This document shows positions 1-10,481 of a stretch of DNA of 64,000 nucleotides, piece after piece. This DNA comes from Gossypium raimondii (Eukaryota > Streptophyta > Magnoliopsida > Malvales > Malvaceae). Every line of letters begins with the position of its first letter. Position 1 is the stretch's first letter. The DNA is taken from contig NC_068566.1 of the NCBI RefSeq assembly GCF_025698545.1, positions 26,514,444 through 26,578,443 on the forward strand, in the 5' to 3' direction. A program made the position numbers and the translations under genes. The notes below the pieces were generated by a model, which searched no databases, was not told the DNA's origin, and was given only the letters and a program-made list of their open reading frames with translations.

Positions 1-283
1 TTTCCGTACTCGTTGCGAAATAGAGCACAAGCATGGCTTAATCTATTGCCACCAAGCTCAATTTCTACTTGGCGAGAATTAGAAGAACACTTTCTTGATA
101 AGTATTTCCCACCTAGAAAAAATGATAAGTTGCGGAATGAGGTCACTAATTTTCAACAAATGGATGATGAATCCATATATAAGGCATGGGAAAGATTTAA
201 AAAGTTACTACACAAATTCCCTCACCACGGGATTTCGCATTGCATCCATTTGGAGATATTTTATTATGGTCTCAACGCACACA
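1..283 (+). pseudogene. Ty3/gypsy gag fragment (5' and 3' truncated)
   Basis: The reading frame is open from the left edge and reads as the core of a plant Ty3/gypsy Gag (retrotransposon gag family): a W-L-N-L-L-P-P segment, then F-L-D-K-Y-F-P-P, then the E-S-I-Y-K-A-W-E-R-F-K block and the Y-Y-G-L-N end typical of this domain. It would form the virus-like particle of the element. The frame is interrupted where another element's LTR begins (TGATACG at 284); the last residues of the longer open frame, to 309, are LTR sequence and not Gag. The rest of this host element is not seen beyond the insertion. Dead fragment. Confidence 0.8.
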
Positions 284-1791
284 TGATACGCCCCGGCCTC
301 GTAGATTAATCCGAGTCGTATAGTTGCCCGATCGTTAAAACAAAGAAGAATCGTTTGAGATGGAATGAAGTCAGATATTAAGCTAAATATGGTTTAAGGA
401 TGTCAAGGATAGGCTTAAGAATAAGATGGCTAATCGAATTATTGAGGCTTGGTTGTAAAATAAAAGAAAACTCGGTAATTAGAATTAAAATGGTAACTTA
501 AGAACAAGAGAGAACCAACACTTCGATTGAAGGTTGACCCGAAACTTATAGGTTCTAAAGTTGTTTAGGAGATGGATAGGGAAACCTCGACCCACTATCT
601 AGAATAGATAGGAACCTTGGTATAATTTAGATTGAACGCCACACAAATTCGTGATAAGGTCGGTTGAACAAAAACGGGTTGACGCCGCTAACTAGTTAGA
701 TAAGTCAACAAAGTTTTTGGACGAAATTTAAGAGAAGAAAATCTCTCCATAAATTGACAGCAATTCATTAAGGTTCAAAAGTCCTTTACAAAATGAAATT
801 TTCAACTATTTATAAGCAAGGACTAAGCTAGCCGAATAATCAAATGTTTTTCTTAAAAATTAAGCAAACAAAATTCATTTAATGTTACTGGTAAGGTTCA
901 GCTGAATAGGGAGCTCCAATGGTCAGCTTCTAGAATAAGCAATGTACTTGGAAGCTTGGAAAATGCATGGCAGCAGCTAGATTCGGTTGATGTGCTTAAA
1001 TGAGCTCATTTAAGTTGCAACTATTGCTGAAAAGTGATCAGCAATTAAAAAGATATTGAGCAGTCTTATAAGGTGTGAAAGCTTGGAAACAAACAGCCAA
1101 TGCATGTGAAAATATGTCCAGTAATGTGAATGGAATAAGTTCAGCCGAATGGATAGCTTGGGAGTAGGAAACAACAGCTCCTTTTGGCCGAATAGTCACT
1201 TAGAATAATCAACCATCAGCACACCAATTTAAATGTGTTCCATGCATGGTGTCGTCCAAGGGAATGTATCTTCTTTAATTCCTTCATGTACCTAGAACGT
1301 CCAAGTGTAGTGTACCTACAACAAATTAATCAAATGCATTTTAGACACAATAAATTTGGCAGCAAATAACATTAAAATGCTGTACATTAAATTCGGTAGC
1401 CCCTTAGGACACAATTAAAACATGTTTGATTTGGACAACATAAATTTGGCTATGACTTAGACATCATCAAAGCATGTAATAAAATTAGACACATTAATAA
1501 CATTTAATTAAACATATTTATCACAAAATTTAGTATGTCCAGATTTTATTAATTAAATTAGCTAATTAATTATTTAACTAATTCAGCAACTAAAGTTTTT
1601 TATTCCAGCAAGTTAAACGAAAATTAAAAGTGAGCTCCTTGAGCTAAGTTTGAGCTAATTGAGCTTGAAGGAGCTGGAAATGAGCTAAATGGAGCTCCAT
1701 GAAATGAAATTAACCTACGTTCAGCTTGCAAAAACGATGAGCCTCGCTTGTAGGCTGAACCAATGGCCATTCCTGGGATGGAATCGTATCA
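284..1791 (-). mobile_element. Complete LTR (1.5 kb) of a minus-strand Ty3/gypsy element
   Basis: The segment starts TGATACG and ends CGTATCA, a perfect 7-bp terminal inverted repeat with the TG...CA rule. On the minus strand it is immediately preceded by a polypurine tract (GAAGAGGGGGAA, plus coordinates about 1792-1806), so it is the 3' LTR of an element running leftwards. The 5 bases on its left (ACACA, 279-283) would be one target duplication; the partner is lost because the 5' half of this element is truncated near 3650. It is inserted into the gag of another gypsy element. No gene is visible in it. Confidence 0.7.
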
Positions 1792-2067
1792 TTCCCCCTC
1801 TTCAAAACGACTTGTCCTCAAGTCGGGCCACTTGCTCGCGACAAATATTTCCTCATCGGAAGTCCCTTGGTTGACAACGTTGCTCCCAAAAATCTGAGGA
1901 TCACAAATTTCTTGAAAAATGAGGTTAGACACGGTTCCTCCCTCTTTAGGAATATAACACTTAAAGGGATTATCTATATAAAAGAGAAAGGACTTGGGGG
2001 CACAACGAATGAAAGGACTTACAAACTCGCATAGAAATGTCAATCGGGACTTGAACAAGTAAACCAT
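1789..2067 (-). pseudogene. C-terminal end of a gypsy polyprotein (remnant)
   Basis: A 92-codon minus-strand open frame ends with a D-L-R-T-S-x-F-E-E-G-E stretch and stops within the polypurine tract/LTR start. From memory, plant gypsy polyproteins of this group finish with a D-L-R-(T/S)-N/S-x-F-x-E-G-E-like tail, and its position directly before the 3' LTR fits. The part encoding reverse transcriptase, RNase H and integrase is not present between this and the protease ORF (2240-3340), so the element was non-autonomous or lost pol by deletion. Function of the remaining 80 residues is not recognised. Confidence 0.4.
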
Positions 2068-2239
2068 TGCTGAGTCTAAGAATATAAATGGGTCTTACCT
2101 CCTCAAGTTAACTCCCCATATTCGGCAGTAAGAAATGCAAAGGATTCAAGTTCAATTTGCATCCACAAGACTTGGAAAAATTAGTCACTCGATTATTAAC
2201 ACTTGGTTACATTTGATCACAACTTGCAAACTTCAAATC

Positions 2240-3340
2240 TTAAAATATTCTCGATATGCCATTATTATAACCAAGTGAACTCAATCGAATCAAATGATAA
2301 TCAATCAAATATTTTCGCACACAATCAAACTCAACAATTCGATTCCATAACTTTTCAACATGATCAGTTAAAATGAACAACTTATACGAGCTTTCATCTT
2401 GCGCATTCTCAACATGCATTTCATTGCAAGCTAAAGACAAACAACCAATACCATCAAGAAAATAGTATTTTTCAAAGATCAAAGCATCAACAAAGTGTTC
2501 ATCTACATGCGAATAAGACGAAGATGTCTTAGAATTTTCCAAAGTCATTTCTTGGTTACCTTTAAGAGTAGGAAGAAAAATTTTGGTGTTACCTTTTTCT
2601 ATCAACACAAACCTTCTCTCCTCCGCAATATAATGTAATCGCAATTTCTTGCTTGATTTAACCTGAAAGGATGAAGAAACATGAAGACAACGGTTAATCA
2701 AAACATTTTTCTTTCTCTCACTCAAGTTTCTTTCACTTTCTTTTTCTTTATCTTTGTCTCCACTCTTGTTTTCTTCACTACTAGACTTCTTTTCACTCAA
2801 TTTTTCTTTTGTTCTCTCTTTTGATTCTTTACTCTCTTTTTTTAACCTCTCCATGGATTGTTTAATTCTTTGCTGATCCTCCATCACTTGTTGTGGCGAT
2901 AGTGGTGCTAGAGTTACGTTCCTACCATGGTGCTTGAAAGTGTATTGATTTGTGAATCCGTCGTGTTTGACTCTCCGATCAAACTGCCATGGTCTTCCTA
3001 ATAACAAATGTCCCGCATGCATGGGTACCACATCGCATAGAACCTCATCACGATACTTTTCGATGGAAAATGCAATAAGGGCCTGTTTGGTTACCTTGAG
3101 TTCGATAACCTCATTGAGCCATTGCAACTTGTAGCGACTCGGATGTTTAGTAGTTGGCAAAGCAAGTTTCTCCACCAAGAGCGTGCTTGCTACAGTTGTA
3201 CAGTTACCTCCATCGATCACCAAACTATAGACCTTGTCTTGAACATGACAACGAGTATGAAACAAGTTTTCACGTTGCAGTTCACTCCCGGTGCTTTGTG
3301 CACTTAGGCTCCTTTTAACAACGAGCATCTCTCCCTGCAC
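2240..3340 (-). CDS. Retrotransposon aspartic protease-like protein, gag-pol part
   Basis: A 366-codon open frame. Residues 30-125 form a retropepsin-like domain: V-I-D-G-G-N at 41-46 replaces the usual D-(S/T)-G-A active-site triad, and L-L-L-G-R-P-W (112-118) is the second conserved strand. This D-G-G variant is what I recall from cotton and cacao gypsy polyproteins, so it is a family trait and not damage. Residues 155-215 are a very charged K/E/S-rich linker. Residues 220-366 are unlike reverse transcriptase and I do not recognise them. The frame continues from the zinc-knuckle ORF upstream (3349-3627) after a one-base shift near the A-rich tract at about 3395-3405, so gag and protease were once one frame. 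No RT, RNase H or integrase follows. Confidence 0.65.
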   Translation of the reverse strand: MQGEMLVVKRSLSAQSTGSELQRENLFHTRCHVQDKVYSLVIDGGNCTTVASTLLVEKLALPTTKHPSRYKLQWLNEVIELKVTKQALIAFSIEKYRDEVLCDVVPMHAGHLLLGRPWQFDRRVKHDGFTNQYTFKHHGRNVTLAPLSPQQVMEDQQRIKQSMERLKKESKESKERTKEKLSEKKSSSEENKSGDKDKEKESERNLSERKKNVLINRCLHVSSSFQVKSSKKLRLHYIAEERRFVLIEKGNTKIFLPTLKGNQEMTLENSKTSSSYSHVDEHFVDALIFEKYYFLDGIGCLSLACNEMHVENAQDESSYKLFILTDHVEKLWNRIVEFDCVRKYLIDYHLIRLSSLGYNNGISRIF

Positions 3341-3348
3341 CGCATATT

Positions 3349-3627
3349 CTATCTCTTCTTCTTCATCGGTAGGTATATCAGCTCGTTTTCTTTTTGCCCT
3401 TCCTCTCCTTCAGATTCGATGTCGCCGTTGGAAAGCACGATCATAGCATTACGATTCAGGCATTGGCTCACTATGTGCCCTCTCCCTTGGCATTTAAAAC
3501 ACTTGATGTCTCGAGAGCGAGTTTGAACATTTTTAAGGGCCTTACCTTTACGAGATTCAGCCACCGACTTGTTAGACTTCATGGGCACCGCAGGTTCTTT
3601 TGATTGATCCGTTGACTCTCCCTCCAA
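3349..3627 (-). pseudogene. Gag nucleocapsid with CCHC zinc knuckle, truncated
   Basis: The 92-codon frame carries one CX2CX4HX4C knuckle (C-F-K-C...G-H...C) near residue 43, the RNA-binding nucleocapsid signature of Ty3/gypsy Gag. An acidic stretch after it leads into the protease. The main Gag domain that should precede it is absent: upstream of about 3650 the sequence changes character, so the element is truncated here. A frameshift separates it from the downstream protease frame (2240-3340). Confidence 0.65.
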
Positions 3628-3659
3628 ACCTTAGTTTTGCCGCCACCTTACTTCCTAAG

Positions 3660-4029
3660 AATGCCTTGTCTCCCAAGTCTTGCCATAGAAAATTTTTTGC
3701 TATTAATTTACCCTAATTTACTACTATAAAAACCCCTTACACCATCATATTTCCCAAACCACTTAAGCAATTGGCCTTAATCCTAGCCTCAATCTTTTTC
3801 TTCTCTTTGCCGTAAACCTCAAGAACCCAAAATGTTCTCCAAAATTTTTTCTTAGTCCTCGAACCCTGACCCCACCGCAGCATCCCTTCTCCACTGTAGC
3901 AACCACCTCCTATAGCCACAACTTGTTGTAGCAATCACACTTAATGTTTCCTTTTTGCTGCCATAAATCCCTTAGCGTAACTCCATCATCGTCGCACCAT
4001 CATTACCCCTAACTCCTTACTGAATTGCC
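3660..4029. other. Untranslated leader-like segment before the 4030 ORF
   Basis: About 370 bp without coding signal. It contains a TATAAAA-like stretch (near 3725) followed by pyrimidine-rich, proline-codon-like sequence, which could be the leader of the element whose ORF begins at 4030. The left border with the truncated minus-strand gypsy element is not sharp. No LTR end or target duplication could be seen. Confidence 0.3.
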
Positions 4030-4536
4030 ATGACTCGTAAGAGAACTCGATTTTCAAAAACTTCTGCTAAGAATTTGAGTGTGATTCAAGATAAAGAAGT
4101 AAAGGAGAGATTTGATTTTATCTTCAAAAATCAACCTATGTTTCCAGAAAAAGGATTCAATTTGGAAAGCACTGATAAGATGATTGTGCTAGTATCAATT
4201 CAGAAAATAGTAGATGCTTTAAAGTGGAATCAATTTTGTGATGCACGATCACTACATAAAGAGGAATTAGTACAAGAATTCTATGTCAATTTAACCACGC
4301 CAGATGCCACTGAAGTTCCTCTTCGTAAAAAGAAGGTACCTCTTACATCTAAATCCATTAACAATTTGTTTAATTTACCTAATGTTGAAGAACATGAATA
4401 CTCTACCATGATGAAAAATATTAATTGGATTTTTCTTCAACAAGTATTTAAGTTGCTGCAAATCTGGATCCCAATGGATAATAAGAAAATACGACAGTCA
4501 CTTTTGCCGAAGAGAGTACTTAAAACTAGGGGCTAA
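4030..4536 (+). pseudogene. 'Putative plant transposon protein' domain ORF (retroelement)
   Basis: A 168-codon frame starting M-T-R-K-R-T-R and then F-x-F-I-F-K-N-Q-P-M-F-P-E-K-G-F. From memory this matches the 'putative plant transposon protein' domain common in cotton and legume repeats, which normally continues for another 100-200 residues; here the frame ends early at 4536. Its biochemical function is unknown. It lies upstream, in the same orientation, of a polypurine tract and LTR starting at 5068, so it is probably internal sequence of the same retroelement. 4537-5040 between the two is AT-rich and holds no recognisable pol. Confidence 0.5.
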
Positions 4537-5042
4537 GGCATGGTTCTACTTTGTACGATATAGCTTTATGCCTAAGGTGGATTGTGCTATGAAGATACAA
4601 GGCAAGTTTAAATTTATTTAGCCTAAAAATCACTTCTCTTTTTCCTTACCTTGAGCCTAGCCCCATTACCACATTGTGAAAGACTTAATGATTTTGATAA
4701 TTATGCTAACTAAATTAGTGGAGAGAAATTACTATGTGTAACATATGAAGACCATTATTAAACCTTAGGATTGTTTTGCTTAATTAAAATAAGGAAGAAT
4801 AATTGAATGGTAAGATTTACATATGGCTCGGAAAAGCATGTGAATTATGATTGTTGCAAACATCTTCTTTTACTTGATATAAAATTTTGAAATTATATTT
4901 GCATGCGAGCTACTTATTTGCAAGAAGGGTTTGAGGGCATAAATTTGCTAATGCATGTTTATGTGAAGAATTGATTCTGCTTAAATATTGTGCAAGATTG
5001 CCCTGTAGAAATTTTTTATTCGCATGAAACATTACTCGGGAC

Positions 5043-5067
5043 GAGTAATGGATTAAGTTTAGGGGTG
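5043..5067 (+). other. Polypurine tract before an LTR
   Basis: The stretch ending AAGTTTAGGGGTG directly precedes TGATAACTC, the start of the LTR at 5068. From memory, this arrangement (GACGAGxAA..., TTTAGGGGTGTGATAA) is standard for the 3' polypurine tract plus LTR start of Athila/Tat-group gypsy elements. It marks the 3' end of an element lying to the left (4030 ORF side). Confidence 0.55.
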
Positions 5068-8000
5068 TGATAACTCTAAATTATATAGATTTTTAAAGCA
5101 CCTTTTTACTTGAAAATTATGCAAATCCTGAGTATTTTGATAACTAATTATGTGTTTTTAGTACATATCGAGAATGTTGGCACAATTAAAGTTGGATTAT
5201 AATTTTTTGTTAATTCAGTGCTAAATTCACATAATTCTACTCTATGTTGCTACATTTTGAAATTTCATAATTTGTGCTATAATTGCTGCAGGTTGTTACA
5301 CTGATTTGTTTGATGTTCAGAGCCAGTATGAGTGGCACATGCACATGAGCTGAACAAAAATCAGCATGGGATGGCAAGCTAAGGCATTTGGACTCAACAA
5401 AATTATTTTAACCCAGCTTGGAAGTGGGTTGCTGAAAAAACCCAGTCTACCTTCTACATTAGAGCCCAAACTATCCATTAAGGGGGAAAGAAGCCCAAAT
5501 TCGGTAATGATTTGGTTGAGAAGCCCAATCAACTTTGGAATAATAATTTAAGGGTGCTTACATGTGTAAAAAAATCACAAATCAGCCCCAGTCAAACCCT
5601 ATAGTTTCCATCCAACCTATGCAACAAATCAAGCAAGAATCAAGCTTGAATCATGAAAAAAATTAACCCCTCTCCATGAAATATGGTCAGCCATGTATGG
5701 GAGATTTCTAAAGGATGCTCATGCTATTTTTAGCAAACTCTCAAGCCTCCCCTCATGTATAAATACCACCCTCATTCACCTCTCAAATCATCCCTCATCC
5801 CATAATTCATTCAATCAATCATTCATTCTCTTCTCTCCCATGCCTAGCATTCCATTTCCCTTCATTTTCCCATTCTTTCTTTAAGAGTTCTTATAGAAAG
5901 TAGTTCTTAAGAGAAAAGCTCTCTTAGTTGGCCACATTGAGGAGTAATTTTCATCAAAGCAACAAAAGAAATCAGAGGAAGCCACCACGAATAGTTCTCG
6001 GGAAATCACTGAATTCATCTCAGAGTTTCTTCTTCCTTTCTCTTTTAATTTTTCTTAGTTTGTAAACATGATTGAAAATTATTTTATTGCTCTTTCATTA
6101 ATAACAATGAAAAAAAGTTGTTTCATCTAGAATGGTTGCAATTTCTTGATTCGATTTATTCAAATTATGTTTAATTGTTCTGTGCCTCAGTTGTTTATGC
6201 TTCTCATTAAAATCATTTATGTTGTTCATGCATTAAGATATGTTTGACTGCATTAGAATTAATCACTTAACCCGAACCAGATGGTGGTTAATTGACGTAA
6301 GAATTGGAAGATGCATGCTTAATTTATATTCGAACAAGAATAAATTAAAGGTTCATAATAATTCCAAAAGAACACTATTACGTTGCATAACTTTAGCTTT
6401 ATATAATTAACTTGTTTCAAACTTAACCTGTACCTATTACTTTGCATAAATTCTAAGGAATCTTAAACAGTGACATAAAAATATGCATATTTTTCTAAGT
6501 GACAAATCTAAGATCTTGAAAGAGCTATAATTTATGTAACAGCCTATTTTTCAGTGGCATCAGAAATAGTGGTTTCAGGACCACAAATTTGACGAGTGAG
6601 TCTATAAATATTATTATTTAATATTTATGAGTCAATTATAATATTATATTGAACTTTGGTTTAATGATTTTTATAAATTGAACGAATAGATAAGTGCAAG
6701 TGGTTGTCCTTAAGCGTCAAGTGGTTTTCGAAAATGAGGTATCGGGACCTCATTTTCGTAAATCAAGCCCGTAAATATTTTTATTAAATATTTACAGAGG
6801 TACTATAGTGGAGTATTGAAGTTCGGTCTAGAAATTTTAGTGACTTGATAATTAATTAAGGTAAAAGAACTAAACTATAAAAGAGGTAAAAGTTAATTGC
6901 TATAGATTTGAAATAGTAAAGGGACCAAAATAGTGATTAAACCATGGTCAAAACGTCCAAGCGATGGTGGATATGATTAATCCAATAGCTTTTTAGCTAT
7001 TTGTTTATTAAGTCCTAATTAGTTTAAGGTTAAATTAAAATTAAGCTTGTTTAGTTAAAATTTAAAATAATTGAAGGATCAATTCGCAATTAAACCCTTC
7101 TTAAATGGTAATTATACTATTTTTATATAGTGGGGCAGTTAATAAGTGACTTTTTATATATTATATATATTAGTTCTTTTAAGATTAAATTAATAATAAA
7201 GTATTATATCATGAAATATTTATAATAATAAGCAAACAAAACAATAGTGGGGGTTATCATATTCTTTCTCTCTTTATTATTTTGTCGAAACACCATTGTT
7301 CTAAGATCTGGAGCTTCGGTTTTGCCATTTCTTGGTGCATGTAAGTATTTTATTGGTTTATTTATCATGAATTTTAAGCTTTGAGCTAATTGTAATGAAA
7401 TCTATCTAGTTTAGGGGTTAAATTGTGAAATCATCAGAGTATAGAAATTATGTCATTGAAATTTTTGGATCATTTTAGTTGTATTTGATTTAGGTTGAAG
7501 CTTGGTGATTATTTTTATTGAGTTTGTAAAGTAATTTTTAAGTAAAATTGTAAATTTAAGGATTTATTTTATGTAAAATTAGCATGTTTCTTTTAAAATT
7601 CCAAAGGTTTTGTTGCTGGTTTGGAATAGTTAAACATTTGGCTTAGTGGATGTATAAGGTTTAATTGTGGAAATAATGTTGTTTTAGTCTAGGGACCTAT
7701 TTGAATAAAGTGTAAATGTTTGGGGCAAGTGTGTAAAATTGTAAATAAGAAGTTATATGTATTAAATTGAATAGTATATGAAATTGAGGTTAATAATTGA
7801 AATAAATTATATTATAGATATCAAGTAGATAACCAAGGAAAAATGAAAGTTGCGAAATAATCCCTAAACTTTTGCCATTACTGCAGTTTAACCCTGGTAA
7901 GTTCGTTCAGTTTAATTTAATATGTTTTGTGATGGATGTGTGAAAAACTTGATTGTTGAATGTTAATTTAATATATTCAATGTTAAAGTGATGAGAATTG

Positions 8001-10149
8001 AAATAGTGAACTGTCTATAACACTAATTAGTGAAGTTATCTCCTGTGCCGAATGAACGTAGGATAGAGTATGATTGGCATGTCAAGAGGTTATAGTGCAC
8101 ATTGTACGGGATTAATTTGAGACAAGACGATGATTCCTATTTATTTCCTATTCACTCAATATACCGAAGTCGTGCATTTTTTGCAGACTATCGTGTTATA
8201 TTTACAGTGTTTCTGGCGTGTTATCGGGGGCGAATGTAAAGCCTTCGGGATTGGCACTTGGTGCCGAGGCATGTTACAGAAGGGATGTTAGCCTATGGGC
8301 TAGGCACTTGGTGTCGAGGCGTGTTATCGGTTGGCTTGGCTCGTGTGAGCGTTTGGCGTGTTCGGATGGATAACCGTGTACTCATATTCGTTTATCATTC
8401 ATCAGACATTGCTTCTATTGAAAAATGACTTGTTATTGAATTATTGAAAGATTCTTCATAAATTTCTGATAGCATTATGATTTGAATGAATAATCATATT
8501 CTTGTTTAAGTATAAACTTACCTATTGTGAACTGTGATTGACAGGAAAATGATCATATTCTTGTTTGAGTATAGACTCACCTACTATGAACTGTGATGAC
8601 AAGAAACTTTGATTATTAATTTTTTTATTTGAATTGATATGTTTAATTCGATAAGCTATATTGTTTTAATCGTTGAACTTACTAAGCTTTACAAAAGTTT
8701 ACTCATGTTCTTTGCCTTATTCTTTTGTAGATAACATTTTGTGGAAAATCAGGCAATCATATCAACTCAAAGAAATCACACTATCCAGAGATCTTTAGTA
8801 GTTTTTGAATATTTATTTTTGGCTTATATGGCATGTAATAGGTGAAGTTGTATATGTTTTAAATAGGTCATGTATATGATAATGGTTAGATGGATGAAAT
8901 AATGTTTATGTTTTCTAATTGCTAAATGTGATCATGTCAAGATATTGTGTATTTATAGAATTGTTATGTTGTTTGGCTATTTGGTATAAACCTTATTTAG
9001 GTGTTAAGTTATGGTATATTTGAATGTAAATGGATGAGTAGAGAAATAGGAAGATTTGACTTGAATGTAGGGTAGTTTTTGAACTTAAAAGCATCCAATT
9101 GAAATATGATTGTGCCTTGATATCATAGTCTAAATGTTGGATTATTTAAGTATTTAAATTCTGGTGTTAATGATGGCACATTGGGTAGGAACATAGGTTC
9201 ATTGTTTTGGGATGTTTGAGTATGTCTGAATGTGTTTTGAACGCTTGTAGACATGTGTTTTTGGTATGTATTGGAACTTAAGCAAATGGGTTATAAATGG
9301 TTTGTTTTAAGTGCAACCTTAGTAGCACACGGAGCTGGTACACGGCCAACCCACACGGCTGTGTGTCCTTATTATTCTAGGTACAGGTTACGCATAATCT
9401 GGCATACGGTCTGTGACACGACATATGACCCAAGTTAGTGAGTTATTCGGGGGGACACACGAACTAAGACATGGTCGTGTGTCCCATATTCCAAATATCC
9501 AAATGGCCTGGTCACACAGTCGTGTGACCCCTGTTTTGAAATTTTTTGAATTTTCTCTGAACTTTTTAATTTTTTTTGAATTGGTCTCTGATTGTTTCTA
9601 AACTATTTTTAAGGTTTCGTAGACTCGATATAAGGCCCAAAAGTGTATTTTTACATTGATTGACATGAATCGTTGAATAGTATTAATTAATTTGTAAACT
9701 TGATCCTGTTTGAAGTTAAATGTTCTGAATTGTACTGTAATACTTCATAACCTTAATCCAAAGACGGAGACAGGTTAAGGGTGTTACAATTTAGATTACA
9801 AGACCATAAATGATCGAGATGCCTTGGGATTTTTCCAGAACATTGTTAACCATGATAATGAATGAATTAAATTAAGAGCTGTAATTATTCTAACTTATTC
9901 ATGTTATTGTTTTTAGAACTTCTAAATTGCTGCTAAACCATTTCATTACATTTAGTTTATTTCATTTGCATATTAGTTCTTAATTTAATTTTAACATCCA
10001 TCACCTTTAATTATTTTCTTTTCTTAACTAATTTTTGAATTATTAATTTTACAATTACTAATTAATAGATACAGTCCCTGTGGAGTCGATAGTCTTTTTA
10101 CTTACTTATTACTTGATAACAACTATGTATACTTGCACATTCCGTCACA
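5068..10149 (+). mobile_element. Athila/Tat-like LTR, split by a nested solo LTR
   Basis: The LTR starts TGATAACTC after a polypurine tract and ends near ...CCGTCACA, 11 bases before a tRNA-Asp primer-binding site. Removing the nested element (6535-9788) and one copy of its target duplication leaves about 1.82 kb. A TATAAATA box at 5758-5765, followed by a pyrimidine-rich leader, is the likely LTR promoter. The end, with a 'gtatacttgcac' phrase near 10125-10140, is typical of this group. Both flanks are internal sequence: polypurine tract on the left, primer site and gag on the right. Confidence 0.6.
6535..9788 (+). mobile_element. Solo LTR (3.25 kb), gypsy TGTAACA family, copy 1
   Basis: Starts TGTAACAGCC and ends GGGTGTTACA, with a perfect 5-bp target duplication ATTTA (6530-6534 and 9789-9793). 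No internal repeat, primer site or polypurine tract is visible, so it reads as a solo LTR left by LTR-LTR recombination. It contains the CACACGG/CCGTGTG-rich segment (about 9330-9525) and a segment with 'ggcacttggtgccgaggc'-like repeats (about 8240-8330). The same family occurs in opposite orientation at 10482-13172 and as a truncated copy at about 37800-39285. ORFs within it are not coding. Confidence 0.8.
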
Positions 10150-10160
10150 AACCAAGTTTT

Positions 10161-10177
10161 TTGCGCCGTTACCGGGG
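10161..10177 (+). other. Primer-binding site, tRNA-Asp type
   Basis: TTGCGCCGTTACCGGGG differs at two positions from the complement of the plant tRNA-Asp 3' end (TGGCGCCGTTGCCGGGG), the primer used by Athila/Ogre-type gypsy elements. It lies 11 bases after the inferred LTR end at 10149, so it marks the start of internal sequence. Confidence 0.65.
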
Positions 10178-10272
10178 ACTGTTAATTTAATCATTATTTG
10201 TGAAATTATTTCTTGCAATTTGGGTTTTTATTTTTATTTAACTAATATTTTATTTTTTGTGATTTTTTTCAG

Positions 10273-10481
10273 GTGTTTATGAGCATTGATCGAATCATCG
10301 ATTTACTCCCTGTAGACCCTAAAATTAAGTGGACATTTAGACAAAAGAGACGAGAAAGACTAGCCCAGAGACAAGCCGTAAAAAGGGACCCTGAAAATCA
10401 CAACGACGTTCAAAGGAATGGAGCTGCTAATACTCGTAATCAAACCGGTGGCTGGAGCGGACCAGTCGGGTCGTCACTGGC
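10273..10481 (+). pseudogene. Gag N-terminal piece, Athila/Tat-like, interrupted by solo LTR
   Basis: An open frame about 100 bp after the primer site begins M-F-M-S-I-D-R-I-I-D-L-L and is rich in R/K/Q (K-R-R-E-R-L-A-Q-R-Q). The solo LTR at 10482-13172 cuts it. Beyond the insertion the reading frame resumes as L-A-R-I-E-P-I-A-T-E-P-V-Q-C-V-D-G (13173-13240) before it decays. No standard domain is recognised; assignment to gag rests on position after the primer site. Confidence 0.4.
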
